From Ceratothoa steindachneri (Eukaryota; Arthropoda; Malacostraca; Isopoda; Cymothoidae): a stretch of DNA of 64,000 nucleotides. Below are positions 45,612 to 57,124 of the stretch, in pieces (within the stretch, counting starts at the first letter, position 1; each line of letters opens with the position of its first letter). Both the position numbers and the translations under genes were made by a program. The notes under the pieces were generated by a model that did no database searches, was not told the DNA's origin, and saw only the letters and a program-made list of their open reading frames with translations. The stretch spans positions 154,999,838 to 155,063,837 of the forward strand of contig OZ018322.1 of the NCBI GenBank assembly GCA_963969495.1, in the 5' to 3' direction.

Positions 45612-46870
45612 TTAGACAAAAATCGCTGCTGCTTTCTGACGCCGATTTGAGGCCATGACAGGTTCACCTTGAGTCAGGTCGGATCGTTCATGTATCCGCT
45701 CGTTACATGCAGTTACCAAGCGAGAGTTCGAGTCCGAGGATCCGAAATACGTGACAGACAGTTCTAGGGAATACAGATGTTTGATGGAGTACTGCAGAAT
45801 AGGACTATCGCCTCTCTTCTGTTTAACTATTCGGACCTTATTATCTTCTCCTGGGAAAAGTTCAAGAACGCACCCCTTTTAGATAAATAGGCTCAGCTTT
45901 AAGGGACTTTGTTCGAGAACCACATTCTCTACCTTCACTTGATTCGCTCAAGAACTTTGGTAGAGATCTTTGCTTAGTTCCCGCAAACTTAAAAGGTACG
46001 AATGAAACCACATGTCTCTGAAAGCTTCGAATTTTTCAGATATGCGTTGGAAGGATGCGTTGAGTTGATCATGAGGGTTTCAGACGGAGTCCAAATTGGA
46101 TCATCCTTGTCTGAATGCTTGGAAGTGAGACTCGAATTATCATGCAGCTTAAGGAAGAAGTTGCAGGGTGAGAGGAAGAAAATTTATCTCTGAAGATCGG
46201 AAGGTGAGAGGGTGCCCGTTCACAGTGTTTTGTATCAAAGATATAAGGGTAAGCAAGTCAAAGTAGTCCAGAGTGGCTAAAGCCATGGTTTTGTAAAGGC
46301 ATGATTTGATCACACGAATTAATCTTTCCCAACAACTCCTGACCTACCCTGAATAAATTTGGATAGCAAGGTGCTTGATGTTACTAGAAAGTAAGTGAGC
46401 TTGGAATTCATCAGACAGCAAGGTTTCGTTGAGAACATAACCCCTTTTTACGAAACTCTTAGCATTATCTCTGTAAATATAGTCAGGTACCTCATAAAGA
46501 TTTGAAAACCGCTAAAAGGATTTAATGAACTGAGAGGTGGACATATCGGGTCCAAATTCTATGTGCACCGCTCTCAAGTTCAGACAGGTAAAGATAAGAA
46601 GGTATACCTTGACATTGAGACAGCTCAAATACCTTACAAACAATGCCCAGTAAAGTCGAAACCGGTGTGTTTGAAAGGTTTAACTAGGTCCATCTGAGCC
46701 TTCGTGAAATTGGTCATTTTGGGGTACTTAAAAGCAAAGGAATTGAACTTATCGCAGATAAAGTAATCGTTAAGAATTTCTTTAACAGTTTGGCGGGGGA
46801 AAGTAACCCAAAATCCTTCGCTCCTAAGGCGGGTGAGAGTGGAATCAATCTCAAGATGCTTGCATTTCAA
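45612..46870 (-). pseudogene. BEL/Pao integrase with C-terminal domain
   Basis: Zinc-finger side: HLEIDSTLTRLRSEGFWVTF, then CDKFNSFAFKYPKMTNF. The core start is PFKHTGFDFTG (first Asp), with RAVHIEF and a DNAKSF block (second Asp) further on. The C-terminal domain reads WFHSYLLSLRE, then CVLELFPGEDNKVRIVKQKR and LYSLELS. It ends in AAAIFV with TAA at 45,612-45,614. Several stops interrupt it. Confidence 0.82.
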
Positions 46871-46989
46871 ATGAAAGTTTTGAATGATTAAACGAGTTAA
46901 ATAGTGATTATTTCACAACATTTACGGGGTTAACGACATCGTAGTAGTAAAAGGTAGATTTTGAAATTCGACCCTTCTTTCTGATAAAA

Positions 46990-47830
46990 CTGTGTCAATC
47001 CAGGAAAAGATCGAGATCTCTCACAAGAGGTGGTATTATATTTTCCCTTAGATTAGAACCGGCCTCTAAAAAGTTGTTTTCTACCGGAAAGCTTTTAAGT
47101 TGCATGAGAGAAAGCCAATACAAACGACATGCATAGCTGAGATCGACATTGGTATTTTTTTGAAGAAGGAAGACGAATTTTAACACGAGACGGGTGACTT
47201 TATATAATTCATTCAAATCCGAAAACTTTTTGATGTAAAGGAGAGGCTTGATTTCCTCTCGAATGGTAACGTGGGTGGATATGAGATTTCTTTTTTTTTC
47301 CGTCAAACATTTTAACTGTTTGAGAGGACGACCTGAGCGTTGACCAGTATTTCAACGGATTTAAAGGGGTGCAAGAAAGATTCAAGGAAAGAGGTTGGAG
47401 TATTGAAAGCAAGAACCCCACTGATGAATTCGAGCGAGGTTGGTTAGTGTTCTTCTAGAAAATGGTGAGACCTTTAACTTTAACATGATTAAATTAGATC
47501 GATTTTGGAAAACAGAATATAATGAGAATTTTTAGCAAGACGTGCTCGCATCACGAAATATTTTAAGCTCTACTTCACCGTCATCCTCAACGACATATCG
47601 TGGGATTTTCACTTCGACCAACTTCACCAAATCGGTACGAAGTTTTTTCCCAAGTAGCGACATCGGGGCCAGAAATTGGACTATCCCAATCTAACCTCTG
47701 AGACCACAGGCTTCTCATGAGCAGTCTACCACGAATAAGAACCGGTAGATATAATCCGAAAGGGTAAAAAAATTGAGAAACTATTGTTAAGACATTAATT
47801 ACGCTTAGTTTTAACGATTGCATCGAATTT
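46990..47830 (-). pseudogene. BEL/Pao A17-type and connection region
   Basis: Reads SVINVLTIVSQFFYPFGLYL, then PVLIRGRLLMRSLWSQRLDW. This is the block (S-x-I-x-x-x-x-D-P-L-G-x-x-x-P) that follows RT in BEL/Pao pol. The fragment 47,306-46,995 continues toward the integrase with FSDLNELYKVTRLVLKFVFL. Confidence 0.78.
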
Positions 47831-47849
47831 AGGATAAGTTAAACCTATT

Positions 47850-48600
47850 AGGTCAAAGCTTACTTGGTAATTGTATCCCAAGACTCTTTCGATGCCACAC
47901 TTATGGTTTTCGGAGGTCTTCTCAGCTTTGAAAACGGTTTTTAATTGTTTGAGATTTGTATTCCAGGATCAGAGCTCGACCCCATCCCCATTGAGCCAAC
48001 TTTCCATTGGCGCGAGAATACATTTCTTTGAGGAAGTCAGCATCCGAGTTAGTATACACAAAATTATCGACATAAAATTAATTATTTAAAACTTTAGTAT
48101 AACACTCATTATGGAAACTCTAGAAATGATGTTTTAAAATGAAATTTAACACAAAGGGGGAGCAGATTAGACCGAAGACGAGCGACTTGTATCTATAAGA
48201 AACGAGTCTGCCTTCTTTAAGTCAGAAAAAGCAGATACGATTCTTGTCGCTCTCTGACTTCAATCGAATTATGAAGGAATGCTTGTTTAATGTCGGAAAC
48301 TAGAACAAATTTGTTAGAATGAAATCTACAAAGAAGGGAAAACAAATAAGAAAATAAATTTACTCCTCCGAAGGAAGCCTCGTTTAGAGAAGGCGCCTGC
48401 CCACATTTCAGAGAGCAATTAAACAATCCTCCAGATTGGCACCCATTTGGGAAGCTAGATCGAATAAGCAACGCACAGGCAAAAATGCACTCCCCAATCC
48501 AAGATACCCGATCAGAGTCGGAGTTAGGAAATCTGAATAGAGGTTTGAATTAAGGAGGTCTTTGGCCACTTCCACATCCGATTCTAGAGTCATAATATGC
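47850..48600 (-). pseudogene. BEL/Pao reverse transcriptase
   Basis: Reads FVLVSDIKQAFLHNSIEVRE, the first catalytic-Asp block of Pao RTs (usually ADIEKAFLQI). Neighbouring sequence is frame-broken. I could not locate an intact second Asp pair. Confidence 0.72.
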
Positions 48601-48639
48601 CCCAGGGTTAGTCACAAATTTAAATCGCGTTTGACAGGG

Positions 48640-50144
48640 ATGGGGCAAAGAGAAGATATGTGAGTTTTCTCCAGTCAGAACTTACACGGGTAGGACATGA
48701 AGCGTTTGAGCGCGTGGCACGATTCTTGGGGATTTCGTGTGTAAGAACAACGGGAGCACAGGCTTAGTTCTAAACAACATTGAATCCTACTATCAAGGGT
48801 TTTGTATGCGTAACATTTCAGCATGTTGTGAGTTTCGGTGCACAACTTGTACTTAGAAAAGAGGGAGTTTGAGTTTAAGTTTTAAGGGAGGAGTGAGTTC
48901 GAAGTTTGAGTTTTAAAATTATGACTAGGTTTAGACTTGCTCTTTGATAGTGACGCTTCTCCGCCAAGGGGGTTGAAATGTTAGTTTCGAAAGTTTTGAC
49001 AGATAGTGGAGGCTTAGAGAAGGGGTACCGAGAGTTATAAGCAGTTTTGAAAGCATTAGGCCGATTAGAGTTATGTTTAGCACTTCCTCGGAGGTAATTC
49101 TCCTTGCTGGGGTTCGAGAAGCACCTCAAATTTTCGAGGCCTCTGATTATACTGCTATATTTGTCTAAGATTTGTGCCAGTGAAGATTAGTCAGTCTTGG
49201 TAGTCAACCTTAGTTCCTTTCTAAAGATTGAGGTTAATTTACTATAAACTACGTGAGATATCATTGTATTTACAGCGCTGTCTTCCTTGAAAAAATCAAT
49301 CACAAATCCTTTCAATTCGTACAAGATGACCCGGATTTCATTGAGGAACACTGATACTTTGTGAAGACTCGAGGATGGAATAGTCTTGGAGTTTAAGATT
49401 TTAGACAAATACGAATCGATAACCACGTTTCTGTAAAGAAATTCTCTTTCGATAACTCTAGAAGCAACCGCATTGTACTTCCCAGATGCTTGCGTATTTA
49501 AAGGGGTATCTAAAAGATTACACGTACTCCATAGAGTACGCGTAATCTTTAAGATACCCCTTTAAATGCGCAAGTTTGGTGGCAGAAGAAAGGTTACTCC
49601 TCGAAGCTACAAGGTTTTCAAATTGTGATATAAAGGAATGGTAATTAAGTTTATCTGTTGTATTGTGAAAGGTGATGCAAGGTAATACAGGTTGGGGGAG
49701 TTCTCGTACTACGGGTTTGGTCAAGTCGCTTAAAATCTCTTTGAGTTCCGAGAATTTAACCTTAGACTCCGAAGACGCCTGAAGGAGAGGATATTTCTTA
49801 TTTATTGAAAACTCATTTAATTTCGATTCAAAATCAAGATCGTTTTCGACCTGAGCAGAAAGTTATATGTCTACCATTGATTCGTTCCCTCTCTCTGCGC
49901 AGAGGGATTCGCAAGCCTCAAGAATCTGAATATCTAAATCATTCACGGAAGCAAAGTGGTATTTGACCCTATCTCTCTTAGTTTGCAATACATCCGGGGC
50001 AATGACTTCCGCCTCTTTTAACTCAGAGCTTATTTTATTAAAGATCACGGTAATTTTACGTTTAAACAACGCCCTATTTCTGACCAAGACTTTCATGTGG
50101 GTCTCAATTTTATTAGAAATGGAAATTTGAGGATTTTCGGCCAT
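48640..50144 (-). pseudogene. BEL/Pao gag region
   Basis: Begins MAENPQISISNKIETHMKVL. The middle section has LPQPVLPCITFHNTTDKLNY, then HSFISQFENLVASRSNLSSA and KLAHLKGYLKDYA, matching the DUF1759 pattern of Pao gags. A further block is at 49,426-49,187. A Cys/His knuckle follows near 48,740 (LCSRCSYTRNPQESCHALKR). An inverted duplication at 49,489-49,574 breaks the frame directly after the DUF1759 block. Confidence 0.82.
49489..49574. repeat. Near-perfect 41-bp palindrome inside the gag region
   Basis: Arms 49,489-49,529 and 49,534-49,574 with a 4-base loop. The left arm starts CTTGCGTATTTAAAGGGGTA and the right arm ends CCCCTTTAAATGCGCAAG. The right arm is coding gag (HLKGYLKDYA on the minus strand) and the left arm is its inverted copy. 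Confidence 0.93.
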
Positions 50145-50568
50145 TGTGAGTTTAAAAGGAAAACGGGAAGCTTGATTGAGCTAAAAGGTAGGCCAACGAG
50201 GGTATCTCTAGGAAGACAGGCTTCTCTAAATCAATCGGAACTTCCCTTAGAATAACCGATGGAAATAAACTATAACTTTCCAATGTTGTTAGAATTATTA
50301 TCTCGAAAGCAGGGCAGGGCTACGCTAGGTAGTGGCGCTTAAGTGAGAGACGTTCGTCGCCGATTTATTTGGAAAATTATAGTGGTCTCTCCAGAGAACT
50401 TATTCAAAACGATGTTTAGTTCTCAATTCCCTCGTTTGTTAGAGTTTAGTTTAAGGGTCGTTTGAGAGTTTGAGGAGAGTTTGAGAGATGTTTTATTGTT
50501 TTGAAATCGATTGAAGGTTATGAGTTTGAAGGACCGAAGGTTAAATGAATTTAGGCGGGAGATGGGGC

Positions 50569-50608
<40 letters not shown>

Positions 50609-50700
50609 GAGAGAAAGAAAGAGTAACAAGTAATAAGGAGTAACAAGTAACAAGGAAAGAAGGTACCCTAGAAGACCTTACGGTCCATTCAAAGAGGGTA
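50145..50700. other. 5' flank of the BEL/Pao element with (GA)n
   Basis: Non-coding. GTTTGAGAGTTTGAGGAGAG near 50,458 recalls the spacer of the 45-kb minisatellite. An interrupted (GA)n run lies at 50,573-50,622. May include the 5' LTR, but no boundary is defined. Confidence 0.45.
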
Positions 50701-50708
50701 CCTTTGGA

Positions 50709-51119
50709 CTAGCAATCAAGCGGGCACATGGCTGCTGAATTGTTTTGCGTCCCTAAACGGCCACTTTTCAAGACCTTGTCTAGTCTTGACTTGAACTGAT
50801 CAACAGATCTACTGTTGACAACTTCCACTTGAAGTGCGTTCCAACTACCGCAGATATTGTGAGTGACAAATTTTCCACACAGATCGCGGTTGTAACGCTT
50901 CAGTTCAAGTTTAAAGCCGTGATTGCGCGTTCTGCTCTCATTAAGGCTGAAAATATCCCTGTAATCAACATTGTCGAACCCTCGAAGTATTTTGAAAACT
51001 TCGATGAACTGACCACGCTGTCTACGGGTTTCCAGCGAGAACAGATCTAATTCCCTTAATCTATCTTCATAACTTTTATGTCTGATAGAGGGAATCAGTT
51101 TGGTTGCCCTAGCTTGCAC
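50709..51119 (-). pseudogene. LINE ORF2 C-terminus (CR1/Jockey type)
   Basis: Uninterrupted 137 codons: ARATKLIPSIRHKSYEDRLR, then ELDLFSLETRRQRGQFIEVF, then NICGSWNALQVEVVNSRSVD, then FKSRLDKVL. This is the conserved post-RT tail of CR1/Jockey-like LINEs. Its upstream RT is absent; the sequence changes character at about 51,120-51,180. Not the same copy as 55,140-58,620. Confidence 0.85.
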
Positions 51120-51179
51120 GCGTTCGAATCTCGCGATGTCCTTTTGAAATAAAGGACTCCAAAATTGTCCGGCCTATTT

Positions 51180-51620
51180 CAGGTGTGGTCGGACAAGTGA
51201 GTTGTAAAAACACAGTACAATCTCCTTGTTCCGATATCCAAACTGGGTGGCATTTTAAGAAACACCCATCCGGAAAATCTACGCACCACTTGTCCTTTTG
51301 GCATGTCGAGCAGGTATATTTTAACGCACCAGGTCCTTTCTTTCTAGTCATGCTGAACACCTTATATCTCTGAATACTATGCGACCACTCAATAAAAAAG
51401 AAAGGGGGTGGTGAGTTCGCCCCGCGTGAGTCGCTCCCGCCTATCCATTGGAGAGGTTTCGGATCTTTCAGAAGGCACGCTCCATGTGCTGCTGTTCGCC
51501 CGACCGAGTCGTCAACCCTCGGCGTGCCGTGGCTCCCAACCAAGCAGCACTGACGGTCCCCAAAGGGGCCATCGATTTCTCACCAGGTGAACAACGGAGC
51601 ACGCCCCGTACTAAACTCCA
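51180..51620 (-). other. GC-richer orphan segment with an open frame
   Basis: A 144-codon minus-strand frame (51,543-51,109) covers this segment before running into the LINE tail. It has Cys-rich stretches (CSTCQKDKWCVDFPDGCFLK) and a Gly/Ser-rich start, but no family I recognise. Its GC content stands out. The plus strand also has open frames here. It could be an exon-like scrap, a transposon end or chance. Confidence 0.3.
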
Positions 51621-51800
51621 GGGTATGTAAAAACGCATCAAAGTGGTTATAAAAGCAAAAGGAGAATACAAATACATCCAATATTAATTATTGCTAGAAT
51701 ATACGCAAATTTTTTATTAGTTAGTATTATGTCAAGTATGAAATAAATGAGTTTCAATTTTATTCTTCATTTTTTCTTACCTGCCCCATAATTTTTTGGC

Positions 51801-51885
<85 letters not shown>

Positions 51886-53341
51886 TAGCCAAAGAACTTT
51901 GAAACTGACAGGGAAGTAGAGGACATAAAAAGCAGAAATATTAATCCTAACCTAATGCGAATTAACTACGCATCAACTTAAGGCTCATCTTAAGTTTATG
52001 AAAAGTGAGACCTTAAAACAAAACATATGAGATACAAGATAAAGTCAAGATAAAGCCTTGAATAAAATTTAGCTCGTATAGTTCTTTTGAAATGCTATTA
52101 TACAACGGAGTAAAAATATGCACATATATATTAAATTAAGTTATTAAAAATGAAAATATTGGAAAGAAATATAGTTCAAATGTCAAAAGAAAATCACCGT
52201 TATAGATCTGACCCCGAGAAAATTGAAGTGAAGGAGCTAGAGATAAGAATAAGTTGGTTTAGAATTTGGTGATGACCAAAGGAGCAGTAGAGGTGTCACA
52301 ATTAAGAGTAGCGTTTGAGTCTTGTTCTGAAGGTACTCAATAATTCTTAAACTTGGTATATAAATTTCTTTTGCGACCATTTTTTTGCACTGAATTATAT
52401 GAGCTCTAATAGAGGAAATTACTGCAGAATTAAGAGGCTACCACTACGTGGACTAATGGCTATGTGCGAGGAAACTTTCCACCCATGGAGCGAATCGTGC
52501 TGCCGAAATAATTTCCTTGGAGGCAGCGATGACAAGAAATGCCTGCACAACACGACTATACATCTCAAGGGAACACTTATTCTTTTGGATGAAGTAATTG
52601 CCAATTTTAAATTTATTAACAAATTGAAATTTAAATTTTGTGTTAAAAAAGATTGCTTAAAAAATTTATAAAACTTTTCCTCGGAATTCATGGTTAAAAG
52701 GGCCCATATCTGGGAGAATAAAATATTTACAATCTTTCGGATCATTGCATGAAAAATATGTGGGCGGGTGAATATTGGCTATTCTGAAATTTAGAAATGA
52801 GCATATTTATAATTTTAATGGGTTAAGAATTATTCTTATTAAATTTTTTTTAGAAATTAAAATTTTTCAGGCATAATTAAGAAGGAAGAAGAAACTCTGA
52901 AGCCCCTATGCTGAGCATTTTGACAAAGATCAGTTTATAAGAAAAATCACTGAAGCTAAAAAAATTGGTATCTAGTCCAGTAAAAATTGGTTTTCTATGT
53001 TTATAAGACTTATTTTGTATTTTTGATTAACTTGTCTTAAAAGGAAGACCATCATCTTATTCTGTTTTCATTGTAAATATAATATTTGGATGAAATGCAA
53101 TGAGGTAATTGAAGAATTGAAGATATGGATTGCCTGAACTTGGTTAGACTACGAATGAATATCAAAAAATGTTTAGTAAAAAGTGATTTACAGGGTGAAG
53201 GATAAATTTGAAATAAGATTAATACTCAAAGCATAGTTTTTCTACCTTCCTTTCCAGACAAATTATGAATTTGTTGATGGTTTCGAAGAGCTTTTGGATG
53301 ATGATTATATTCTTCAAACACTTTTCTTTATTTGAAAAATA
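51621..53341. other. AT-rich stretch with long (TA)n
   Basis: (TA)n at about 51,807-51,884 (~38 units). The remainder is AT-rich. Open frames at 52,399-52,745 on both strands have no recognisable similarity. Confidence 0.6.
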
Positions 53342-54829
53342 CACTAATGGCCCCAAATTTTGAGACTATTATATATTTTAATTTTTTTCATTCGTTTTAA
53401 AAGTTATGTGATAGGAATAACTATTCTAATATTCCAATTATTTCATTTTTTTTAAACTCAGCATTTCAAAAATAATAAGACAAAACAGTGCATTCCTTTG
53501 CTGAATCCTAAATCGCATTCAGCTCTTGTTCTTGTAGGTGGTGAGTTTTCAGCCACTGGAGCTTTTGTATTCGATCAAAAGTTTTAAATGATGACAAATA
53601 CAGGTTAAATGAATGCTGTTGTGTAATTATAATCTATTTTGTAATATTTTTTGTAATAATAAATGTTTGAATCTTTTTAATTGCACAGATGATTCTTTTT
53701 AAAGAAAAATGTGCAACCATAGTTGCTCTGCACCAAAATGTCCTGAAATGCATGGAGTTAATTGTTAAGGTTATTGCCTTAAGGACCACCATCTTTAGGT
53801 TCTTCAATGACTTTAAATTGACTCGTTACACTCGGGCGAAGAAGGCTTATGGACGCGCAATAGGTTCAAATGAACGGCAAGATCACCTCTTTGTAGTCTC
53901 TTGCTCAAGGATTGGGTTGCCTCCAATGCCAAGCTTGCCCAAGATTGGAAAGAATCAGATGTGAACGCTTCAGCGGACAAAGTGAGGCAGAGACTTTTCG
54001 ACAAAGGTCCAAAGTCGAGAAGGGCTGCAAAGAAGCGTCAATTTAACGAGAAGAACCTTATGGATATGCTCCACTTTTGTAAGAAATATAAAGAATGAAA
54101 TGTGGAAGATTGGATAAAAGTTATATTCAATGATGAAGCTCACTTCCGCTTGTTAGAGCTTCTAAAAGATCCCTCGTTCGAAGGAGGAAAGATGAGCACT
54201 TTCACAAGACTCGTGTCAGGCTTACGATGGAGTTTGCCCTCTAAAGGAATGGCAACACTAACAATGTCGCCCAAGAACACTCCCCTGAACTCCAAATGGT
54301 ACCAAAACGTGCCTCATCAGCACCTTTTCCCTACAGTTCAGAACCATATTTCAGTAGGATGGAGAACCTACTCACAAAGCAAAAACAATAACAAATTTCT
54401 TTGCTAAAAATAACATCGAACCTTTGTGAGCGTGTCCCGAGAATTAGCTAGATTTGAACTCAATAAGGAATTTGTGGGTAATAATCAAACTAATGATTGA
54501 TAAACAGAAACCATCCAATTGTGAGCAATTGCGGCTCTTTATTGAACAAAAATGGAGCAATATCAGTTAAAATATCATCTTAAATTTGTCTCATGCAAGA
54601 GAAAACGAATTAAGGCACTCCTGAAGAACAAGAAGTATCTTTGTAAAGATTGACTGTCCGAATCAATTGACTGTATTTATTAATAAACTGGATTTAGGCT
54701 CTAATCTTTGGTAAATTTCACATTCAAATTATCATACACTTCTATTCAAGCAAAAATCCCCGTTTGATTCCTTCTATTAATTTTCTTATATGAAAAAATA
54801 AAGTACCCTCAAAACCTTGACTATGACTG
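53342..54829 (+). mobile_element. Tc1-like element (1.5 kb)
   Basis: The left end CACTAATGGCCCCAAATTTT and the right end, reverse-complemented, CAGTCATAGTCAAGGTTTTG are alignable but diverged. TA lies outside each (53,340-53,341 and 54,830-54,831). The transposase pieces between them are Tc1-type. Ends are tentative because the TIRs have decayed. Confidence 0.65.
53689..54660 (+). pseudogene. Tc1-like transposase pseudogene
   Basis: Frames read TIFRFFNDFKLTRYTRAKKA, then ASADKVRQRLFDKGPKSRRA, then NLMDMLHFCKKYKE, stop, NVEDWIKVIFNDEAHF (first catalytic Asp region, usually FSDES). Near 54,450-54,530 come a D-L-N-S-I-R-N-L-W-V-I-I-K segment and KPSNCEQLRLFIEQKWSNIS, the end of Tc1 transposases. 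Many frameshifts. Confidence 0.82.
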
Positions 54830-55139
54830 TATATTGGACAAGTCATGGTAGGAAATCTAAGCAGAGGGAAAATATAACATAGGTTTGCAAACGAATCAAT
54901 CATGTTCATGACAGCTGTATAAGAGGGACATCACGTACTATAGATAATTTTTTAATCATTTCACCGTGCAATTATATAGATCAGCGATCAGCCAAACATC
55001 TATACCGTTGTTGATATCCTCAAAATGGAAGATATAGTGCCAAAAACCAAATTACAGAGTTTGTATTAGAGTAAAGGGTGTCTCTGAAGAAAAAGTACAG
55101 GAAGTGCAACTCGACTTTTTAAGATGTATCTCGTATACT
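54830..55139. other. Short AT-rich spacer
   Basis: No feature seen between the Tc1 relic and the LINE tail. Confidence 0.5.
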
Positions 55140-55959
55140 ATTTTATTTATTTATTTATTTATTCCATATTAATCCAATGTACAGTATAAACATATTACAT
55201 TTTAAATCTTAATGATAAGTTACAATAAGTACTTATACATACTCGTATATATGTATATACATACAAAGATTAGTTATGGGCCCAAAATAAGTCAGTGACT
55301 TTTAGGGCAGAAACTTAAGACTAAGCATAAAATTATCAAGAATAAAATCACTTCATGTTTATAAAAATATAAACAACTTAGTATACATTTGAGAACCTAA
55401 CCATTGTAAAGATTGCAAATAACGAATAATTATATTATTTAAATTTTGAGATAAATTAAAGAACTATTTTATTTCCAGCGATTATTTCAAAAGATCTGTA
55501 GTTAACATAGTCAACAGTCTTATATAAATAATAACATATTTATAATGTATAAATCAAAGTAATAGTACACAGTATAATAGTGTACGGTAACAAATAAATA
55601 CACAATAACAAAAACTGAATAGAAATTTAGTAAGCCAAAATTATATGGTTTTTAAGAGCTTTTTTGAATTGAGCTAAATTGGTTTGGGATTTGATATTGT
55701 CGTCCAAGCTATTTCATATTTTGATAGATTTGTACAGAAAGCTACATTGTGATTTTGATTTTGAATACAAGGGTGAAATAAATTTTTGTTCTACATATTG
55801 CGTGTTGGGTGATTATGGGTATTATCAGCTGTTTTTAACATATTAAATATATAGTTATTATCGGAACACTTTATTGTTTTGTAAAGGAATAAGGATGTTT
55901 GAAAAACAAAGAGATCATTTAATTTTAAAATTCTGGATTCTTTAAAATATCGATTAGTG

Positions 55960-57120
55960 TGCTCTTTGTAGTCAAGTTGATGGATGGCTCGAATTGCTTT
56001 TTTCTGTAATATGACTAATTTATTGAGATAATATTAATATTTTCCATACCAACTCTCTATGCCATATGTCAAGTAAGGTTGCACCATTGTCATATTTAAA
56101 GAGTGCAGAATAGATTTAGGAAGAAACTTATTCAATTTATATAATATTCCAATCGATTTTCATAGTTTTGTTGAGATATGCGTAATATGTTGTTTAAAAC
56201 TCAGATTTTTGTCAATAAAGATGCCTAGGAATTTGATATGAGTAGTTTCATAGATTATTCCGTCGCCCATTTTAATATGGGGCAATTCAATAGATTTTTT
56301 GTAAGAGAAAAGAATATATTTGATTTATCTACATTTATTGATAGTTTATTAACATTAAGCCACATGAAGACCTTTTTGAGTTCTTTAGTTATTGTAGATG
56401 CAATGTTGCTCGGTTTTTCATATGGCAAGGGAGTTGATAAGGCACTATCATCCGCGAATAATATAAATTTAAACAGAGAAGATGATTTAACAATATCATT
56501 AATATAGATTAAAAATAACAGGGGCTCTAGCACGGAGCCTTATGGGACCCCAGTTGTAATATTAAGATGGGATGAGTCATGACCATTGATGGAGACAAAT
56601 TGCTTTCTTTCAGTTAAATATGATTTGAACCAATTTTGACAGTTGCCTCTAATTCCGTACATAGCTAATTTTGACAGTAGAATATTATGGTTGACACAAT
56701 CGAAATCTTTTTTAAAATCGAGAAAAATTGAGAATACAATGTGGCCCTTTTCAATGTTATCATAAAATAATGAAGGTGGTTAATTATCGCGTGAATCGTT
56801 GATTTCTGACGTCTAAAACCATATTGGTGTTTATACAACAGTGAATTAGATTCCAGAAATTTATAAAGTTTATTGAATGCTATTTTTTCAAATATTTTAC
56901 TGAACATTGTAAGACATGAAATAGGGCGGTAATTGCTGACGTTTGTGAGGTCTCCGGCCTTTCGTAACGGTGTTACCCGAGCAACTTTTAATACACTTGG
57001 GAATATACCCTGCGTAAATGATTTATTAATTATTGATGCTAAAATTGGAGCAACTATATCAGAGATGTATTTTAAAATTTTAGTGGAGATTGAATTAATA
57101 CCTGATTTTTGATTTTTTAG
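55960..57120 (-). pseudogene. Reverse transcriptase of the CR1/Jockey-like LINE
   Basis: Reads MFSKIFEKIAFNKLYKFLES, then LLYKHQYGFRRQKSTIHAII. After a frameshift near 56,755 come the F-L-D-F-K-K-D-F-D block, then VLEPLLFLIYINDIV, then FILFADDSALSTPLPY (catalytic F-A-D-D) and LNVNKLSINVDKSN. A TAA or TGA replaces the Q of the usual PQGS. A homopolymer T-run at about 57,130-57,139 marks another frameshift. Confidence 0.87.
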
Positions 57121-57124
57121 TGAA

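Larger units (their letters stand above)
45612..50144 (-). mobile_element. BEL/Pao LTR retrotransposon (degenerate)
   Basis: Minus-strand order: gag with DUF1759-like block, zinc knuckle, RT, the A17-type/RNase H region, integrase with C-terminal domain. All pieces are in the expected BEL/Pao order, but with many stops and frameshifts. I did not identify paired LTRs. Candidate flanks are the minisatellite at 45,120-45,560 and the sequence beyond 50,145. Confidence 0.87.

Noticed and set aside
45690..45740. GAGTTCGAGTCC as a tRNA B box
   Set aside because: Falls inside the integrase C-terminal coding sequence, with no cloverleaf.
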